In this document: positions 54,393 to 64,000 of the stretch, one piece after another
Layout of the letters: each line of letters starts with the position of its first letter
Position numbering within the stretch: the stretch's first letter is position 1
Origin: Salinicola avicenniae
GTDB taxonomy: Bacteria; Pseudomonadota; Gammaproteobacteria; Pseudomonadales; Halomonadaceae
Reading direction: 5' to 3'
Length of the DNA: 64,000 bases
Assembly (NCBI RefSeq): GCF_023736115.1
Contig: NZ_JAKQZC010000001.1
Coordinates: 735,947 to 799,946, forward strand
The notes under the pieces: generated by a model
Databases searched by the model: none
What the model saw: the letters and a program-made list of their open reading frames with translations, nothing else
Told to the model about the DNA's origin: nothing
Translations under genes and position numbers: made by a program

Positions 54393-54575
54393 GCGATCTC
54401 CTCCCTGATGGATCGGCGTGCGGTGCCCGCACGCCATAAAGGCAGCGTATACCCAACGCTTCTCAACGTAGTCGATCCGCGGATTTTTCCCCAGCCGTGA
54501 CGCCGAGCCGGTGTAATACAATAGCGCCGAGGGTGTGGGCTACCATGCAGGCAGACTTTCAGGCGGGAGACAGGT

Positions 54576-55580
<1,005 letters not shown>

Positions 55581-55812
55581 TCAGCCGGGGGAATCGTCGA
55601 GTACAAGACGAGCCCATGACTGGCATTCATGGTGGAGGCGGAAAGTTTCATTGGCCGCAGACAAGAGGAATCGGCAGAATTCCCGTTCAGACGTCGTCAA
55701 TTCATCACCGGCAGTCGTTCCCGGGATGTCGGGCGGACGCAGGATCGCCGCCGCTGCGCGGCGGTCGGCCGGCAACGAGCCTGTCGCGAGCCACCAACAA
55801 GAGAGTCCACGT

Positions 55813-56649
55813 ATGAGCACGCAACCGCCCCTCGGCATCAGTTTCGAATTCTTCCCGCCCAACACCGAGGCCGGCCGGGAGAAGCTCGATGGGGTCCGTG
55901 ATGCGCTGGCGGCGCGGGATCCGCGTTTCTTCTCCGTGACCTACGGCGCCGGCGGCTCCACCCAGGCGCGGACCTTCGACACCGTGAAAGCGGTACGTCG
56001 TAGCGGCGTGAGAACGGCCCCCCATCTTTCCTGCGTAGGTAGTGACAAGAGCGTGCTGCGCGAACTGCTGCAGCGCTATCGCGAGGATGGAGTCGATAGC
56101 CTGGTGGCCCTGCGCGGGGATCTTCCCTCGGGGATGGGCGGTGCCGGCGAGCTGCGCTACGCCAATGAGCTGGTCGAGTTCATCCGTGAGGAGACCGGCG
56201 ATCACTTCAAGATCGCGGTGGCCGCCTATCCGGAAGCGCATCCGCAGGCGCCGAGCCTGGAGCGTGACCTCGAGAACTTCGCACGCAAGGCACGCGCGGG
56301 CGCGGATATCGCGATCACCCAGTATTTTTTTACGGCGGACGCCTATTTTTACTTCGTCGAGCGAATCCGCGCGATGGGCATCGAGACACCAGTCATTCCC
56401 GGTATCATGCCGATTTCCAACTACACCAAGCTGGCGCGTTTTTCGGACGCCTGCGGCGCGGATATTCCGCGCTGGATCCGCAAGCAGTTGGAAGCCTACG
56501 GCGACGACAGCGAGAGCATCCAGGCCTTTGGCACCGAGGTGATCTCGCGTCTCTGCCAGCGACTGCTGGAGGGCGGTGCCCCCGGGCTGCATTTCTATAC
56601 GCTCAACCAGTCGGCGCCGGCGCTGCGCATACTCGATAATCTGCGCTGA
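55813..56649 (+). CDS. metF: 5,10-methylenetetrahydrofolate reductase
   Basis: A 278-residue FAD enzyme of the MetF family, which makes 5-methyltetrahydrofolate for methionine synthesis. The N-terminal SFEFFPPNT holds the catalytic glutamate. SVTYGAGGSTQARTFDTV near residue 38, LVALRGDLPSG near 97 and GADIAITQYFFTADAYFYFV near 160 are family blocks. I chose ATG 55813; the open frame runs 54 codons further upstream but that part is not family-like. The 232 bases before it show no riboswitch that I recognise. Confidence 0.95.
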   Translation: MSTQPPLGISFEFFPPNTEAGREKLDGVRDALAARDPRFFSVTYGAGGSTQARTFDTVKAVRRSGVRTAPHLSCVGSDKSVLRELLQRYREDGVDSLVALRGDLPSGMGGAGELRYANELVEFIREETGDHFKIAVAAYPEAHPQAPSLERDLENFARKARAGADIAITQYFFTADAYFYFVERIRAMGIETPVIPGIMPISNYTKLARFSDACGADIPRWIRKQLEAYGDDSESIQAFGTEVISRLCQRLLEGGAPGLHFYTLNQSAPALRILDNLR

Positions 56650-56727
56650 GCGTTCGCATCCTTCGCTGGCGGTGACTACGTTGAGGTAACGACGTTGAAT
56701 AGCGTCACTCACGGCAAGGAGAAGATC

Positions 56728-57261
56728 ATGCAACGCACAGGATTGATCGGCGTCGGGGCTGGGCTCTTGCTGGCGCTGGTGGGTACCGCCGCAGCCGAGA
56801 CGACGGTCGAGATGCAGGCGCTGAGTTCGGATGGCACCGGCGATAGCTTGGGCACGGTGAGCGCGGAAGACACCGACCATGGCCTGCTGCTGACGCCGGA
56901 TCTCGCCGGACTCGAGGCCGGGCTTCACGGCTTCCATCTGCACACCAACCCCAGCTGCGACCCGAGCGAGAGCGATGGCGACGTGACGCCGGGCGGCGCT
57001 GCTGGCGGTCATTTCGACCCTGAAGAGACCGGTACCCACCAGGGTCCGTATCGCGATGATGGCCATCTCGGTGATCTGCCGGCGCTGACGGCCGATAGCG
57101 AAGGCTACGTGAGCACGCCGGTGCTCGCACCTCGTCTCACCGAGGCGGATCTGGCGGGGCATGCGCTGATCGTGCACGCGGGCGGTGACAACTATTCCGA
57201 CGAGCCGAAGCTCGGCGGTGGCGGTGCTCGCGAGGCCTGCGGGATCATCGAGAGCGACTGA
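56728..57261 (+). CDS. sodC: Periplasmic Cu,Zn superoxide dismutase
   Basis: A 177-residue exported enzyme with a signal peptide (residues 1-22, ending GTAAA). Copper and zinc ligands: GLHGFHLHTNPSCDPS (two His), AGGHFDP, GPYRDDGHLGDLP, and the C-terminal ALIVHAGGDNYSD. The disulfide cysteines (NPSC and REACGI) are present, as is the Arg near the active site (AREACG). AAGGAG precedes ATG 56728. It detoxifies superoxide in the periplasm. Confidence 0.95.
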   Translation: MQRTGLIGVGAGLLLALVGTAAAETTVEMQALSSDGTGDSLGTVSAEDTDHGLLLTPDLAGLEAGLHGFHLHTNPSCDPSESDGDVTPGGAAGGHFDPEETGTHQGPYRDDGHLGDLPALTADSEGYVSTPVLAPRLTEADLAGHALIVHAGGDNYSDEPKLGGGGAREACGIIESD

Positions 57262-57315
57262 GGGGGAGCGGCGACTTGGCCTTGTCGTTCGTTTCACCGG
57301 TCGTTCATTGGATAG

Positions 57316-57341
57316 ACGGCCCCGCCGTGGCGGGGCCGTTT
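57316..57341 (+). terminator. Probable terminator of sodC
   Basis: An 11-bp GC-rich stem (ACGGCCCCGCC / GGCGGGGCCGT) with a very short loop and only TTT after it, 55 bases past the sodC stop. Confidence 0.65.
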
Positions 57342-57448
57342 GCGTGAGGGCCTCGGGAATCTTGGAATACTCTCTGTAAGCTGTTGTTTTTTATCTGCCG
57401 GACGCCTCATAATCTGGCCATTTATCCAGTAATGGGGCGCGTGCGCCG

Positions 57449-58120
57449 GTGGCTAACTTTCGAACGCATTTCGGCGTGGCGGGAATCGGTGGCGTGCTGG
57501 TCGGCCAGGCCGGTTGGCATGCCTCGCTGTGGAATGGCTGGCAGGCGCTCGCGGTAGCGGCGATGGTCGCGTTCGGTGGGATTCTGCCGGATATCGACGC
57601 CGACCATTCTCATGCCATTCGACTGATCTTTCATCTTCTCGCCATCGTGGCGGTGGTGCTGGCGGTGCTGGTGCTGCAGCAGCGCGTGACGCCGGCCATG
57701 CTGTTCGCGGCCTGCGGTGCCATTTATCTCGCCATGCGCTATCTGGCGGGCGCGATCTTCGCCCGTTTCACGGTCCATCGCGGTCTCTGGCACTCACTGC
57801 TGGCAGCGGCGATCAGCGGGCTCTGCACGGCGGCAGTCAGCTTCTCGCTGCTGGGGCAGCCCGAGCGTCTGGCCTGGTTGCATGGGCTGTCTCTGACGCT
57901 GGGCTTCCTGATCCACCTGGCGCTCGATGAGCTTTATAGCGTCGATTTGACCGGGGCACGGCTGAAGCGCTCGTTCGGTACCGCGCTCAAACCGTTCGAT
58001 TGGAACGCGCCGGGTAGTGCATTGATGCTGCTGCTGACGTCCGCTCATCTGTTGAGCTGGCTGCCGCCGCTGGACGCCCTGCGCGAGCTGCTCGTGCAGG
58101 GGCTGTCGCTCTGGCCTTAG
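57449..58120 (+). CDS. YdjM-like membrane-bound metal-dependent hydrolase (DUF457)
   Basis: A 223-residue membrane protein with about six predicted helices. The metal-binding motifs of the YdjM/YbcI family are GGILPDIDADHSH near residue 47 and FTVHRGLWHSLL near 108, with HLALDELYSVD near 152. The start is GTG 57449. The biochemical role of this family is unproven; E. coli ydjM belongs to the SOS regulon. No LexA box was identified here. Confidence 0.82.
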   Translation: MANFRTHFGVAGIGGVLVGQAGWHASLWNGWQALAVAAMVAFGGILPDIDADHSHAIRLIFHLLAIVAVVLAVLVLQQRVTPAMLFAACGAIYLAMRYLAGAIFARFTVHRGLWHSLLAAAISGLCTAAVSFSLLGQPERLAWLHGLSLTLGFLIHLALDELYSVDLTGARLKRSFGTALKPFDWNAPGSALMLLLTSAHLLSWLPPLDALRELLVQGLSLWP

Positions 58121-58198
58121 GGCGAGCGTCTGAAGATGCGTCAGCCCGATTGCCGCGCTGACCGCGGAGACGGTGGGCGAGGGGAGCGCAAGGGGAAC

Positions 58199-58462
58199 TC
58201 AGGAATCGCGGGGCGGACCCGGATCGAGAATGCGCACCGGCGTGATCTCCTGCGCCGCCGGCGATTGACGCTCTCGCGGCTGGTTGACCCGAGTGGCCAG
58301 CTCCTGCGGCGAGTCGTCATCGATCGGTAGCTGTTCGAAGAAATCGCAGCTGACACAATCGCGGTAGCGAATACCGTTCTGCTCCCAGCTACGCACGCGG
58401 TCCATGGCCGCGCAGCGCGGGCAGATGGTGCCGGCGATGAAGCGCTTCGGCGTATGAGTCAT
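58199..58462 (-). CDS. yheV: YheV-family putative zinc-ribbon protein
   Basis: An 87-residue protein with a CPRC...CVSC zinc ribbon: GTICPRCAAMDRV near residue 11 and YRDCVSCDFFEQLP near 33. The tail is Pro/Arg/Asp-rich and looks disordered. YheV proteins have no known activity. The gene follows prlC on the same strand by 80 bases; the same pairing is seen in other gammaproteobacteria such as Pseudomonas. Confidence 0.85.
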   Translation of the reverse strand: MTHTPKRFIAGTICPRCAAMDRVRSWEQNGIRYRDCVSCDFFEQLPIDDDSPQELATRVNQPRERQSPAAQEITPVRILDPGPPRDS

Positions 58463-58542
58463 GTCGTGCCTCGTATCATGGCATCTCTCTGCAGTTGCCG
58501 AGCGGGCCTTGTGGCCCGCTCGAGCCGATCGGGTGGCAGGGG

Positions 58543-60594
58543 TCAGGCGGCGTCTTTCGGTTCGATGCCGGAGTGACGCAGCAGCGGTTCGATGCTGGGT
58601 TCGCGCCCGCGGAAAGCGGCGAACAGATCGGCGGCTTCGCGGGAGCCGCCGCGCTCGAGGATCTCCTCGCGGAAACGTTGCCCCGTTTCCGGGTCAAAGA
58701 TGCCCGCTTCCTCGAAGGCGCTGTAGGCGTCGGCGGACAGCACCTCGGCCCACTTGTAGCTGTAGTAGCCTGCCGCGTAGCCGCCGGCGAAGATATGCGC
58801 GAAGCCGTTCTGGAAGCGGTTGAAGGGCACGGTCGGGACGACCGAGACCTTGGCGCGCACGTCATCGAGCAGCGCCTGCACGTCGGCGGCACTCGGTGCC
58901 TCGAGTTCGTGATGCAGGCGGAAGTCGAACAGCGAGAATTCGAGCTGGCGGACCATCTGCATGGCGGACTGGAAATTGCGCGCGGCCTGCAGCTTGTCGA
59001 GGAGATCGTCGGGGAGCTTCTCGCCGGTATCGACGTGGCCCGCGATCAGATCCAGACCGTCGCGTTCCCAGCAGAAGTTTTCCATGAACTGGCTAGGCAG
59101 CTCGACGGCGTCCCAGGCCACGCCACTGATACCGGACACGTCGGCGACGGTCTGGCGCGTCAGCATATGATGCAGACCGTGGCCGAACTCGTGGAACAGC
59201 GTCAGCACCTCGTCGTGGGTCAGCAGTGCCGGCTTGCCCCCGACCGGCGGCGTGAAGTTGCAGGTCAGATAGGCCACCGGCAGCTGTAGCTCGCCGTTCT
59301 CGCGCTCGCGGCGGGTGCGGCAGACATCCATCCAGGCACCGCCGCGCTTGCCTTCGCGAGCGTAAAGGTCGAGATAGAAGCCGGCGATCGGCTTATCGCC
59401 GTCGAGGACGTCGAAGTAGCGCACGTCGGCGTGGTAGCGCGGCGCTTCCGGGTTCTCCGCCATGGTGACGCCGTAGAGCTTGCGGGTGACCTTGAACAGA
59501 CCTTCGACCGCGCGGGTAGCCGGGAAGTAGGGGCGCAACTGCTCCTGCGAAATGTCATAGCGTGCCTGACGCAGCTTCTCGCTGACGAAGCCGATATCCC
59601 ACGGCTGTAGATCGCTCATGCCGAGGCTCTCGCGGGCAAACGCTTCCAGCTCGTTGAACTCCTGCTGCGCCTGAGGGTGAGCACGCGTCGCGAGATCTTC
59701 GAGAAAACCGAGGACCTGGTTCGGCGAGTCGGCCATCTTGGTGGCAAGCGAGTAGTCGGCGTAGGTGTCGAAGCCGAGCAGCTGGGCGAGCTCGTGGCGC
59801 AGCTTGAGCGTCTCTTCGATGACGGGCGCGTTATCGTTCTCGCCGGCCGTGGGGCCCTGGTCGGAGGCGCGGGTGACATACGCGGTATACACTTCGCGGC
59901 GTAGCTCGCGATCCTCGGCAAAGGTCATCACGGGCAGGAAACTGGGGACGTCGAGGGTGAGGCGATAGCCGGATTCGTTCTTGGCGTCGGCATTCGCCTT
60001 GAGCGTTTCCCTGGCGCTCTCGGGCAGGCCGGTCAACTGGGTATCGTCGTCGAGCGACTTGTGCCACGCCTGAGTGGCGTCGAGCAACTGGTTGGAGAAA
60101 GTGTTACCGAGCTCCGATAGGCGCGCCTGGATCTCGCCGTAGCGGCGTTTCTTGTCGTCGGGCAGGTCGACACCGGCCAGGCGGAAGTTGCGCAGGGTGT
60201 TGTCGACCGCCTTGCGCTGGCCCTCATCGAGGCTGGCGAAGTCGTCGCTGTGACGCAGGCGCTCGAATGCCTCGAACAGTGCGGTGTTCTGGCCTACCCA
60301 GGTGCTGTATTCGGAAAGCATGCCGAGACACTGTTGATAGGCTTCGCGCAGCGCCTCGTTGTTCATCGTCGAATTGAGATGCGACACGGGGGACCAGGCT
60401 TGGGAGAGACGGTCGTCGAGCTCTTCGAGCGGTGCGGCGAGCGTCTCCCAGGTAACCGTCTGCTGCTGTGCCAGCGCGTCGGTGGCCTGCCGATTGTCGG
60501 CGATGATCTGCTCGATGGCCGGAACCACGTGCTCTGGGCGAATGGCCTCGAAGGGCGGCAGGGTGTGATGCGCTAGCAACGGATTGTTCGACAT
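58543..60594 (-). CDS. prlC: Oligopeptidase A
   Basis: A 683-residue M3 metallopeptidase. The zinc site HEFGHGLHHML (HExxH type, with Phe) is near residue 468, and the third ligand glutamate lies in the FMENFCWE segment near 498. Length matches E. coli PrlC (680). I chose ATG 60594, which follows GAGGTGACC; a start 10 codons upstream is less likely. It degrades short peptides, including cleaved signal peptides, in the cytosol. Confidence 0.95.
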   Translation of the reverse strand: MSNNPLLAHHTLPPFEAIRPEHVVPAIEQIIADNRQATDALAQQQTVTWETLAAPLEELDDRLSQAWSPVSHLNSTMNNEALREAYQQCLGMLSEYSTWVGQNTALFEAFERLRHSDDFASLDEGQRKAVDNTLRNFRLAGVDLPDDKKRRYGEIQARLSELGNTFSNQLLDATQAWHKSLDDDTQLTGLPESARETLKANADAKNESGYRLTLDVPSFLPVMTFAEDRELRREVYTAYVTRASDQGPTAGENDNAPVIEETLKLRHELAQLLGFDTYADYSLATKMADSPNQVLGFLEDLATRAHPQAQQEFNELEAFARESLGMSDLQPWDIGFVSEKLRQARYDISQEQLRPYFPATRAVEGLFKVTRKLYGVTMAENPEAPRYHADVRYFDVLDGDKPIAGFYLDLYAREGKRGGAWMDVCRTRRERENGELQLPVAYLTCNFTPPVGGKPALLTHDEVLTLFHEFGHGLHHMLTRQTVADVSGISGVAWDAVELPSQFMENFCWERDGLDLIAGHVDTGEKLPDDLLDKLQAARNFQSAMQMVRQLEFSLFDFRLHHELEAPSAADVQALLDDVRAKVSVVPTVPFNRFQNGFAHIFAGGYAAGYYSYKWAEVLSADAYSAFEEAGIFDPETGQRFREEILERGGSREAADLFAAFRGREPSIEPLLRHSGIEPKDAA

Positions 60595-60760
60595 GGTCAC
60601 CTCGAAGGGATGGATCAATGCCATTCTACATGGGGGGGCACGCCGGTGCTTTCAATGCGCCGCCGCGTTGGCCGGCGCACAGCGCCCTGATAGGCTCGTC
60701 GCAAACCGGTGCGGGCGTCGTGACCTGGCTGGCAACCTCGGAGAAGGAGATCCGAAGACG

Positions 60761-62101
60761 ATGAGCGAAACCCTGGAGCGCTGGCAGTCCCGTCGGGCCT
60801 TTATTCTGGCGGTGACCGGCGCCGCCGTCGGGCTGGGCAATATCTGGCGTTTCCCCTACATGACGGGAGAAAACGGCGGTTCGGCATTCCTGTTGCTCTA
60901 CATCGTCTTTGTGCTGCTGCTGGGCCTGCCGATGATGATGGCGGAGATCATGGTCGGCCGTGCCGGTCGTCGAGGACCCATGCAGGCGCTGGCGTATCTC
61001 GCCGGCGAGGCGGAAGTCAGCCCGGCATGGCGCTGGCTGGGGCTGTTCGGGGCCATCACCGTGTTTTTCATCCTGTCCTTCTATTCCGTGGTCTCCGGCT
61101 GGTCGATCGAGTATCTGGTCGAGTCGCTCAGTGGCGGTTTTGTCGATCGAACGCCGGCGGAGATCGGCACGGCGTTCGATGCCTTCCTGGCGGATCCACC
61201 GCGCATGATCTTCAACCACACGCTGTTCATGCTGCTGACCATGTCAGTGGTGGCCGCCGGGATCGCCAACGGCATCGAGAAGCTCAACAATGTGATGATG
61301 CCGCTGCTTTACCTGATTCTGCTGGTGCTGGGCGGCTATGCGTTCACCACCACTGGGTTCGGCGACGCGATGCGCTGGCTGTTCACGCCGAATCCCGCGG
61401 CGATCACCTGGAGTGTGGTGCTCAATGCCATGGGCCATGCCTTCTTCACGCTGGCCGTCGGTGCCTGCGCACTGATGGCCTACGGTGCCTACATGCCGGA
61501 GGAGCAGAGCCTGCCGCGGGCGGTGTTCTCGGTCGCGCTGCTGGATATCGCAGTGGCGTTGCTCTCCGGCATCGCGATCTTCTCGGTGGTGTTCTCTCAC
61601 GGGCTCGACCCCGGCGAGGGGCCGGGGCTGATGTTCGTGACACTACCGGTGGCCTTCAGCGAATTGCCGGGCGGACAGCTGTGGCTGGCAGCCTTCTTCG
61701 TGTTGCTGCTGGTGGCGACCTGGACGTCTTCGATCAACCTGGCCGAGCCGATGGTCTCGATGTTGGTGGATGCCGGTCTGCGCCGCGGGACGGCGGCGAT
61801 TCTGGTCGGCGCCTTGGTGTGGGGTGTCGGTCTGCTGTCGGTGCTGTCATTCTCGACGCTTGCCGATGTCCACTGGATCGGCGAGATGAATTTCTTCGCG
61901 CTGGTCTCGACGGTGCCGCCCGACCTGTTCCTGCCGGTCGGCGGTCTGCTGATCGCCATCTTTGCCGTCTGGCGCATGCCGCAGCCCCTGGCGCGGCAGG
62001 CCTTGGGTATCTCGCTGCCGCTGTTCCGGCTGTGGCGCTGGCTGGTGCGCTATATCTCGATACCGATGGCCGTGATCGTGTTGGTTTCCGGCCTGCTGTA
62101 A
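60761..62101 (+). CDS. Sodium-dependent transporter, NSS family
   Basis: A 446-residue protein with 11 predicted helices, the short bacterial form of the neurotransmitter:sodium symporter family. The helix 1 sodium/substrate motif is AVGLGNIWRFPYMTGENGGS near residue 24. The unwound helix 6 region lies near MGHAFFTLAVGACALMAYGA (residues 227-246). Known members import amino acids with Na+. The start at 60761 follows a GAGAAGGAG run. The substrate cannot be read directly. Confidence 0.9.
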   Translation: MSETLERWQSRRAFILAVTGAAVGLGNIWRFPYMTGENGGSAFLLLYIVFVLLLGLPMMMAEIMVGRAGRRGPMQALAYLAGEAEVSPAWRWLGLFGAITVFFILSFYSVVSGWSIEYLVESLSGGFVDRTPAEIGTAFDAFLADPPRMIFNHTLFMLLTMSVVAAGIANGIEKLNNVMMPLLYLILLVLGGYAFTTTGFGDAMRWLFTPNPAAITWSVVLNAMGHAFFTLAVGACALMAYGAYMPEEQSLPRAVFSVALLDIAVALLSGIAIFSVVFSHGLDPGEGPGLMFVTLPVAFSELPGGQLWLAAFFVLLLVATWTSSINLAEPMVSMLVDAGLRRGTAAILVGALVWGVGLLSVLSFSTLADVHWIGEMNFFALVSTVPPDLFLPVGGLLIAIFAVWRMPQPLARQALGISLPLFRLWRWLVRYISIPMAVIVLVSGLL

Positions 62102-62134
62102 CGCGACGGTATCTGGCAGAGCAAACCGTCGTAT

Positions 62135-62189
62135 GAGTGTTTCTAGAGTCAAGCGAGTGTTCCTAGAGTCGACCGAGTATTCATAGAGG
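62135..62189. repeat. Three degenerate 20-bp tandem repeats in the gamma-CA leader
   Basis: Units start at 62135, 62155 and 62175, each beginning GAGTNTTNNTAGAG. The first two differ at few positions; the third is shorter and runs into the AGAGGAGG ribosome binding site of the next gene. The first two contain CTAG, which is rare in bacterial DNA. Confidence 0.8.
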
Positions 62190-62199
62190 AGGCATCAAG

Positions 62200-62733
62200 A
62201 TGACGATACGACCTTTTCAAGGCGTGACCCCGAGTCTGGGTGAGCGCGTCTTCGTCGACGACTCGAGTGTGGTGCTGGGCGATGTGGCACTGGGGGATGA
62301 CTGTTCCGTCTGGCCGATGGCGGCGATCCGTGGCGATGTCCACCGCATTCGTATCGGGGCGCGGACCAGTGTCCAGGATGGCTGCGTACTGCACTGCACG
62401 CATGCCAGCGACTACAACCCGGGAGGCTTCCCGTTGACGATCGGCGAGGAAGTGACCATCGGTCACCAGGCAACGCTGCACGGCTGTACCGTCGGCAACC
62501 GGGTGCTGGTCGGCATGGGGGCTATCGTGCTCGATGGGGCGGTCGTCGAGGATGAAGTGATCATTGCCGCCGGGGCGCTCGTGCCACCAGGCAAGACACT
62601 GGCCAGTGGTTATGTCTATGCCGGCAGTCCGGCAAAGCCGTTGCGTGAGCTCAAAGCGGAAGAGCGGACATTCTTTCACTACTCGGCCAGCAACTACGTC
62701 AAGCTGAAGGATCAGCACCTGGCGGGTACATGA
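62200..62733 (+). CDS. Gamma-class carbonic anhydrase family protein (YrdA-like)
   Basis: A 177-residue left-handed beta-helix protein of the gamma-CA/YrdA family. The three zinc histidines are in VLHCTHASDY near residue 67 and TIGHQATLHGC near 87-92. Hexapeptide-repeat spacing is clear (VLVGMGAIVLDGAVVEDEVI). GGAGG lies 7 bases before ATG 62200. Family members bind metal; carbonic anhydrase activity in YrdA-type proteins is often weak or untested. Confidence 0.92.
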   Translation: MTIRPFQGVTPSLGERVFVDDSSVVLGDVALGDDCSVWPMAAIRGDVHRIRIGARTSVQDGCVLHCTHASDYNPGGFPLTIGEEVTIGHQATLHGCTVGNRVLVGMGAIVLDGAVVEDEVIIAAGALVPPGKTLASGYVYAGSPAKPLRELKAEERTFFHYSASNYVKLKDQHLAGT

Positions 62734-62763
62734 GGCTAACGGCGTTGGTCGCCTGGCGTCGCG

Positions 62764-63552
62764 TCAACGCCGGCCCTGAGGATCACCCAGCAGTAGTGAG
62801 CGACGTTCGGCGCGCTGGACGCGAGACTCGGTTCGCTGCATCTCCACCAGGCCGACCTTGACGTAGTGCAGATGCGCATGCGCGCAGCGGCGCGCGTCCT
62901 CCGCCCGACCCTCCAGAATCGCCTCGAGCAGGGCGCGGTGCTGATCCATCAGGGTGGCCCGCGCCTGATCTCGTTCGAACAGGTGGGCCAGGTTGGCGAC
63001 AATGCTCTTCTCCAAGAGATGGAACAGGCCGCGGATCGTGTGCAGCATGAGCACGTTGTGAGCGGTCTCGGCAATCGCGAGATGAAAGGCGGCGTCCGCT
63101 TTCGCTTCGCGCAGGGGATCGCTCTGCTGCTCGGGATCGCTATAGCTGGCATCGAGTGCCTCGAAGCGTCGCTGCAGCAGCTCCTTGTCCGCCGGTGTGG
63201 CGCGCATCGCCGCGTGATAGGCGGTAATGCCTTCCATGGCGTCGCGAAACTCCAGCACATCCAGATGAAACTCGTCATGTCGCGACAGCATCTCGAGCAT
63301 GGGGTCGGTGTAGGTCTCCTCGAGTCGCTCGCTGACGTAGGTGCCGCCGCCCTGTCGGCTCGTCAGCAGTCCGCGCGCCGTCAGCTGCTGAATCGCCTCG
63401 CGTAGCGAGGGGCGGGAAACGCCGAAGCGTTCGGCCAGTTCGCGCTCGGCCGGCAGTCGATGTCCCGGCTTGAGACTTCCCTCGAGAATCATCCCCTCCA
63501 GCCGTTCGGTAATGGTGTCGGCCAGGCGACGGGGCTTCACGGATGTGTACAT
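62764..63552 (-). CDS. GntR-family regulator, PdhR-like
   Basis: A 262-residue FadR-subfamily regulator. The winged helix includes LAERFGVSRPSLREAIQQLT near residue 37 and GLLTSRQGGGTYVS near 60. The FCD domain has DAAFHLAIAETAHN near 150. Sequence of the N-terminal half resembles PdhR of E. coli (pyruvate-responsive) or LldR (lactate-responsive). It converges on the gamma-CA gene. Its targets may lie beyond the right edge of the window. Confidence 0.84.
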   Translation of the reverse strand: MYTSVKPRRLADTITERLEGMILEGSLKPGHRLPAERELAERFGVSRPSLREAIQQLTARGLLTSRQGGGTYVSERLEETYTDPMLEMLSRHDEFHLDVLEFRDAMEGITAYHAAMRATPADKELLQRRFEALDASYSDPEQQSDPLREAKADAAFHLAIAETAHNVLMLHTIRGLFHLLEKSIVANLAHLFERDQARATLMDQHRALLEAILEGRAEDARRCAHAHLHYVKVGLVEMQRTESRVQRAERRSLLLGDPQGRR

Positions 63553-64000
63553 GCACGCGCCCTCCCGGAGGCGGTGGACCGGTTCGACCGATTATGTCGG
63601 CGGTATAAGGGCCTGACCAGCGGCTGGCGCGCCTGGCAGCGGTAGGTTGGTCTAAAGTCTGTGTCGAATCATGCCACCTCAGTTACTGATGTCGCGGTCG
63701 TCTGTTCAGTGTGTCGCGGTGCCGACGGGGGCCGCTTAAGGAAGGAGATCAAGTTGGAGCGGGGAATGTAGGGAAGTGCCGAGAGGGAAGTCGCAAGTAG
63801 GACAAGAGGGCGAAGCCCCGCATGGCGCAGGCTAGAGGGTAGCCGTAAGCCCCCGCCGATTTCGCCCGGCAACTTTTTGGCAAACAGGCCTTGCCAACAC
63901 GGCGTTGGGTCCGTAAAGTACGCATCCGCTGACGACGAGACAGGGTTTCGACGGCAGTGAAGAAGAAAGCCAAGCGTTTGATTTTATTGAATAAATCACT
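63553..64000. other. Non-coding right edge with a possible structured RNA or dispersed repeat
   Basis: No convincing gene. The block 63736-63900 can fold: GCGGGG (63759-63764) pairs with CCCCGC (63816-63821), and GGCTA-GAGGG-TAGCC makes a local hairpin (63830-63844). It is purine-rich on the plus strand. Short minus-strand open frames cross it but look like by-products. The last 25 bases are AT-rich. I cannot tell whether this is an RNA, an element copied elsewhere or the leader of a gene outside the window. Confidence 0.4.

Noticed and set aside
55581..55812. SAM, SAH or cobalamin riboswitch before metF
   Set aside because: GC-rich hairpins exist (GCCGCCGCTGCGCGGCGG), but none of the conserved cores of these riboswitches is present.

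Overview
The window is 64 kb of high-GC, gene-dense bacterial chromosome. The gene set suggests a halophilic gammaproteobacterium close to Halomonas, Salinicola or Chromohalobacter: many TRAP and tripartite tricarboxylate transporters, acidic low-complexity tails on exported proteins, a CPA1 Na+/H+ antiporter, a prlC-yheV pair, and a membrane formate dehydrogenase with its own selenocysteine genes. The genus is inferred from gene content only. No insertion sequence, prophage, CRISPR array or rRNA was seen.

0-12.7 kb: a lrgB/cidA pair; class I fructose-bisphosphate aldolase; a short-unit tandem-repeat island; a tctCBA importer operon; a second-type lumazine synthase behind an FMN riboswitch; a SorC regulator; and a beta-glucosidase/MFS/LacI unit with a tandem LacI-type operator. 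12.8-17.5 kb: transketolase, a TIM-like isomerase and a DhaK-DhaL kinase on the minus strand.

14.9-36.4 kb is the most interesting part. It looks like a polyol/tetrulose catabolic island: TPI-like isomerase, erythrulose/dihydroxyacetone-type kinase, RpiB-like isomerase, a TRAP importer, a TIM-barrel sugar-phosphate isomerase, an SDR, a GntR repressor, two paralogous zinc polyol dehydrogenases, a sugar ABC importer with a DUF2291 protein, and an FGGY kinase / GlpD-like dehydrogenase / class I aldolase operon. It holds relatives of both known erythritol/threitol routes: kinase-first (EryA, EryB and three isomerases) and dehydrogenase-first (zinc dehydrogenase, DhaK-type kinase, isomerases). Both would end at erythrose-4-phosphate, which transketolase can use. 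Four copies of a TGTTAACNGTTAACA-type palindrome lie in front of the GntR-linked genes, and a DeoR-family regulator survives only as a 3' fragment.

36.7-43.7 kb: metK, a CPA1 antiporter, and a complete TAXI-TRAP system (binding lipoprotein, DUF1850 protein, fused permease). 43.9-53.2 kb: a self-contained selenoprotein module, fdnG (in-frame UGA with SECIS), fdnH, fdnI, fdhE, selA, selB and tRNA-Sec; only selD is absent from the window. 53.6-64 kb: mostly housekeeping genes: ferritin-like protein, CDF zinc exporter with a histidine-rich N-terminus, metF, sodC, a YdjM-like membrane protein, yheV, prlC, an NSS transporter, a gamma-carbonic anhydrase and a PdhR-like regulator, then a structured non-coding stretch at the right edge.
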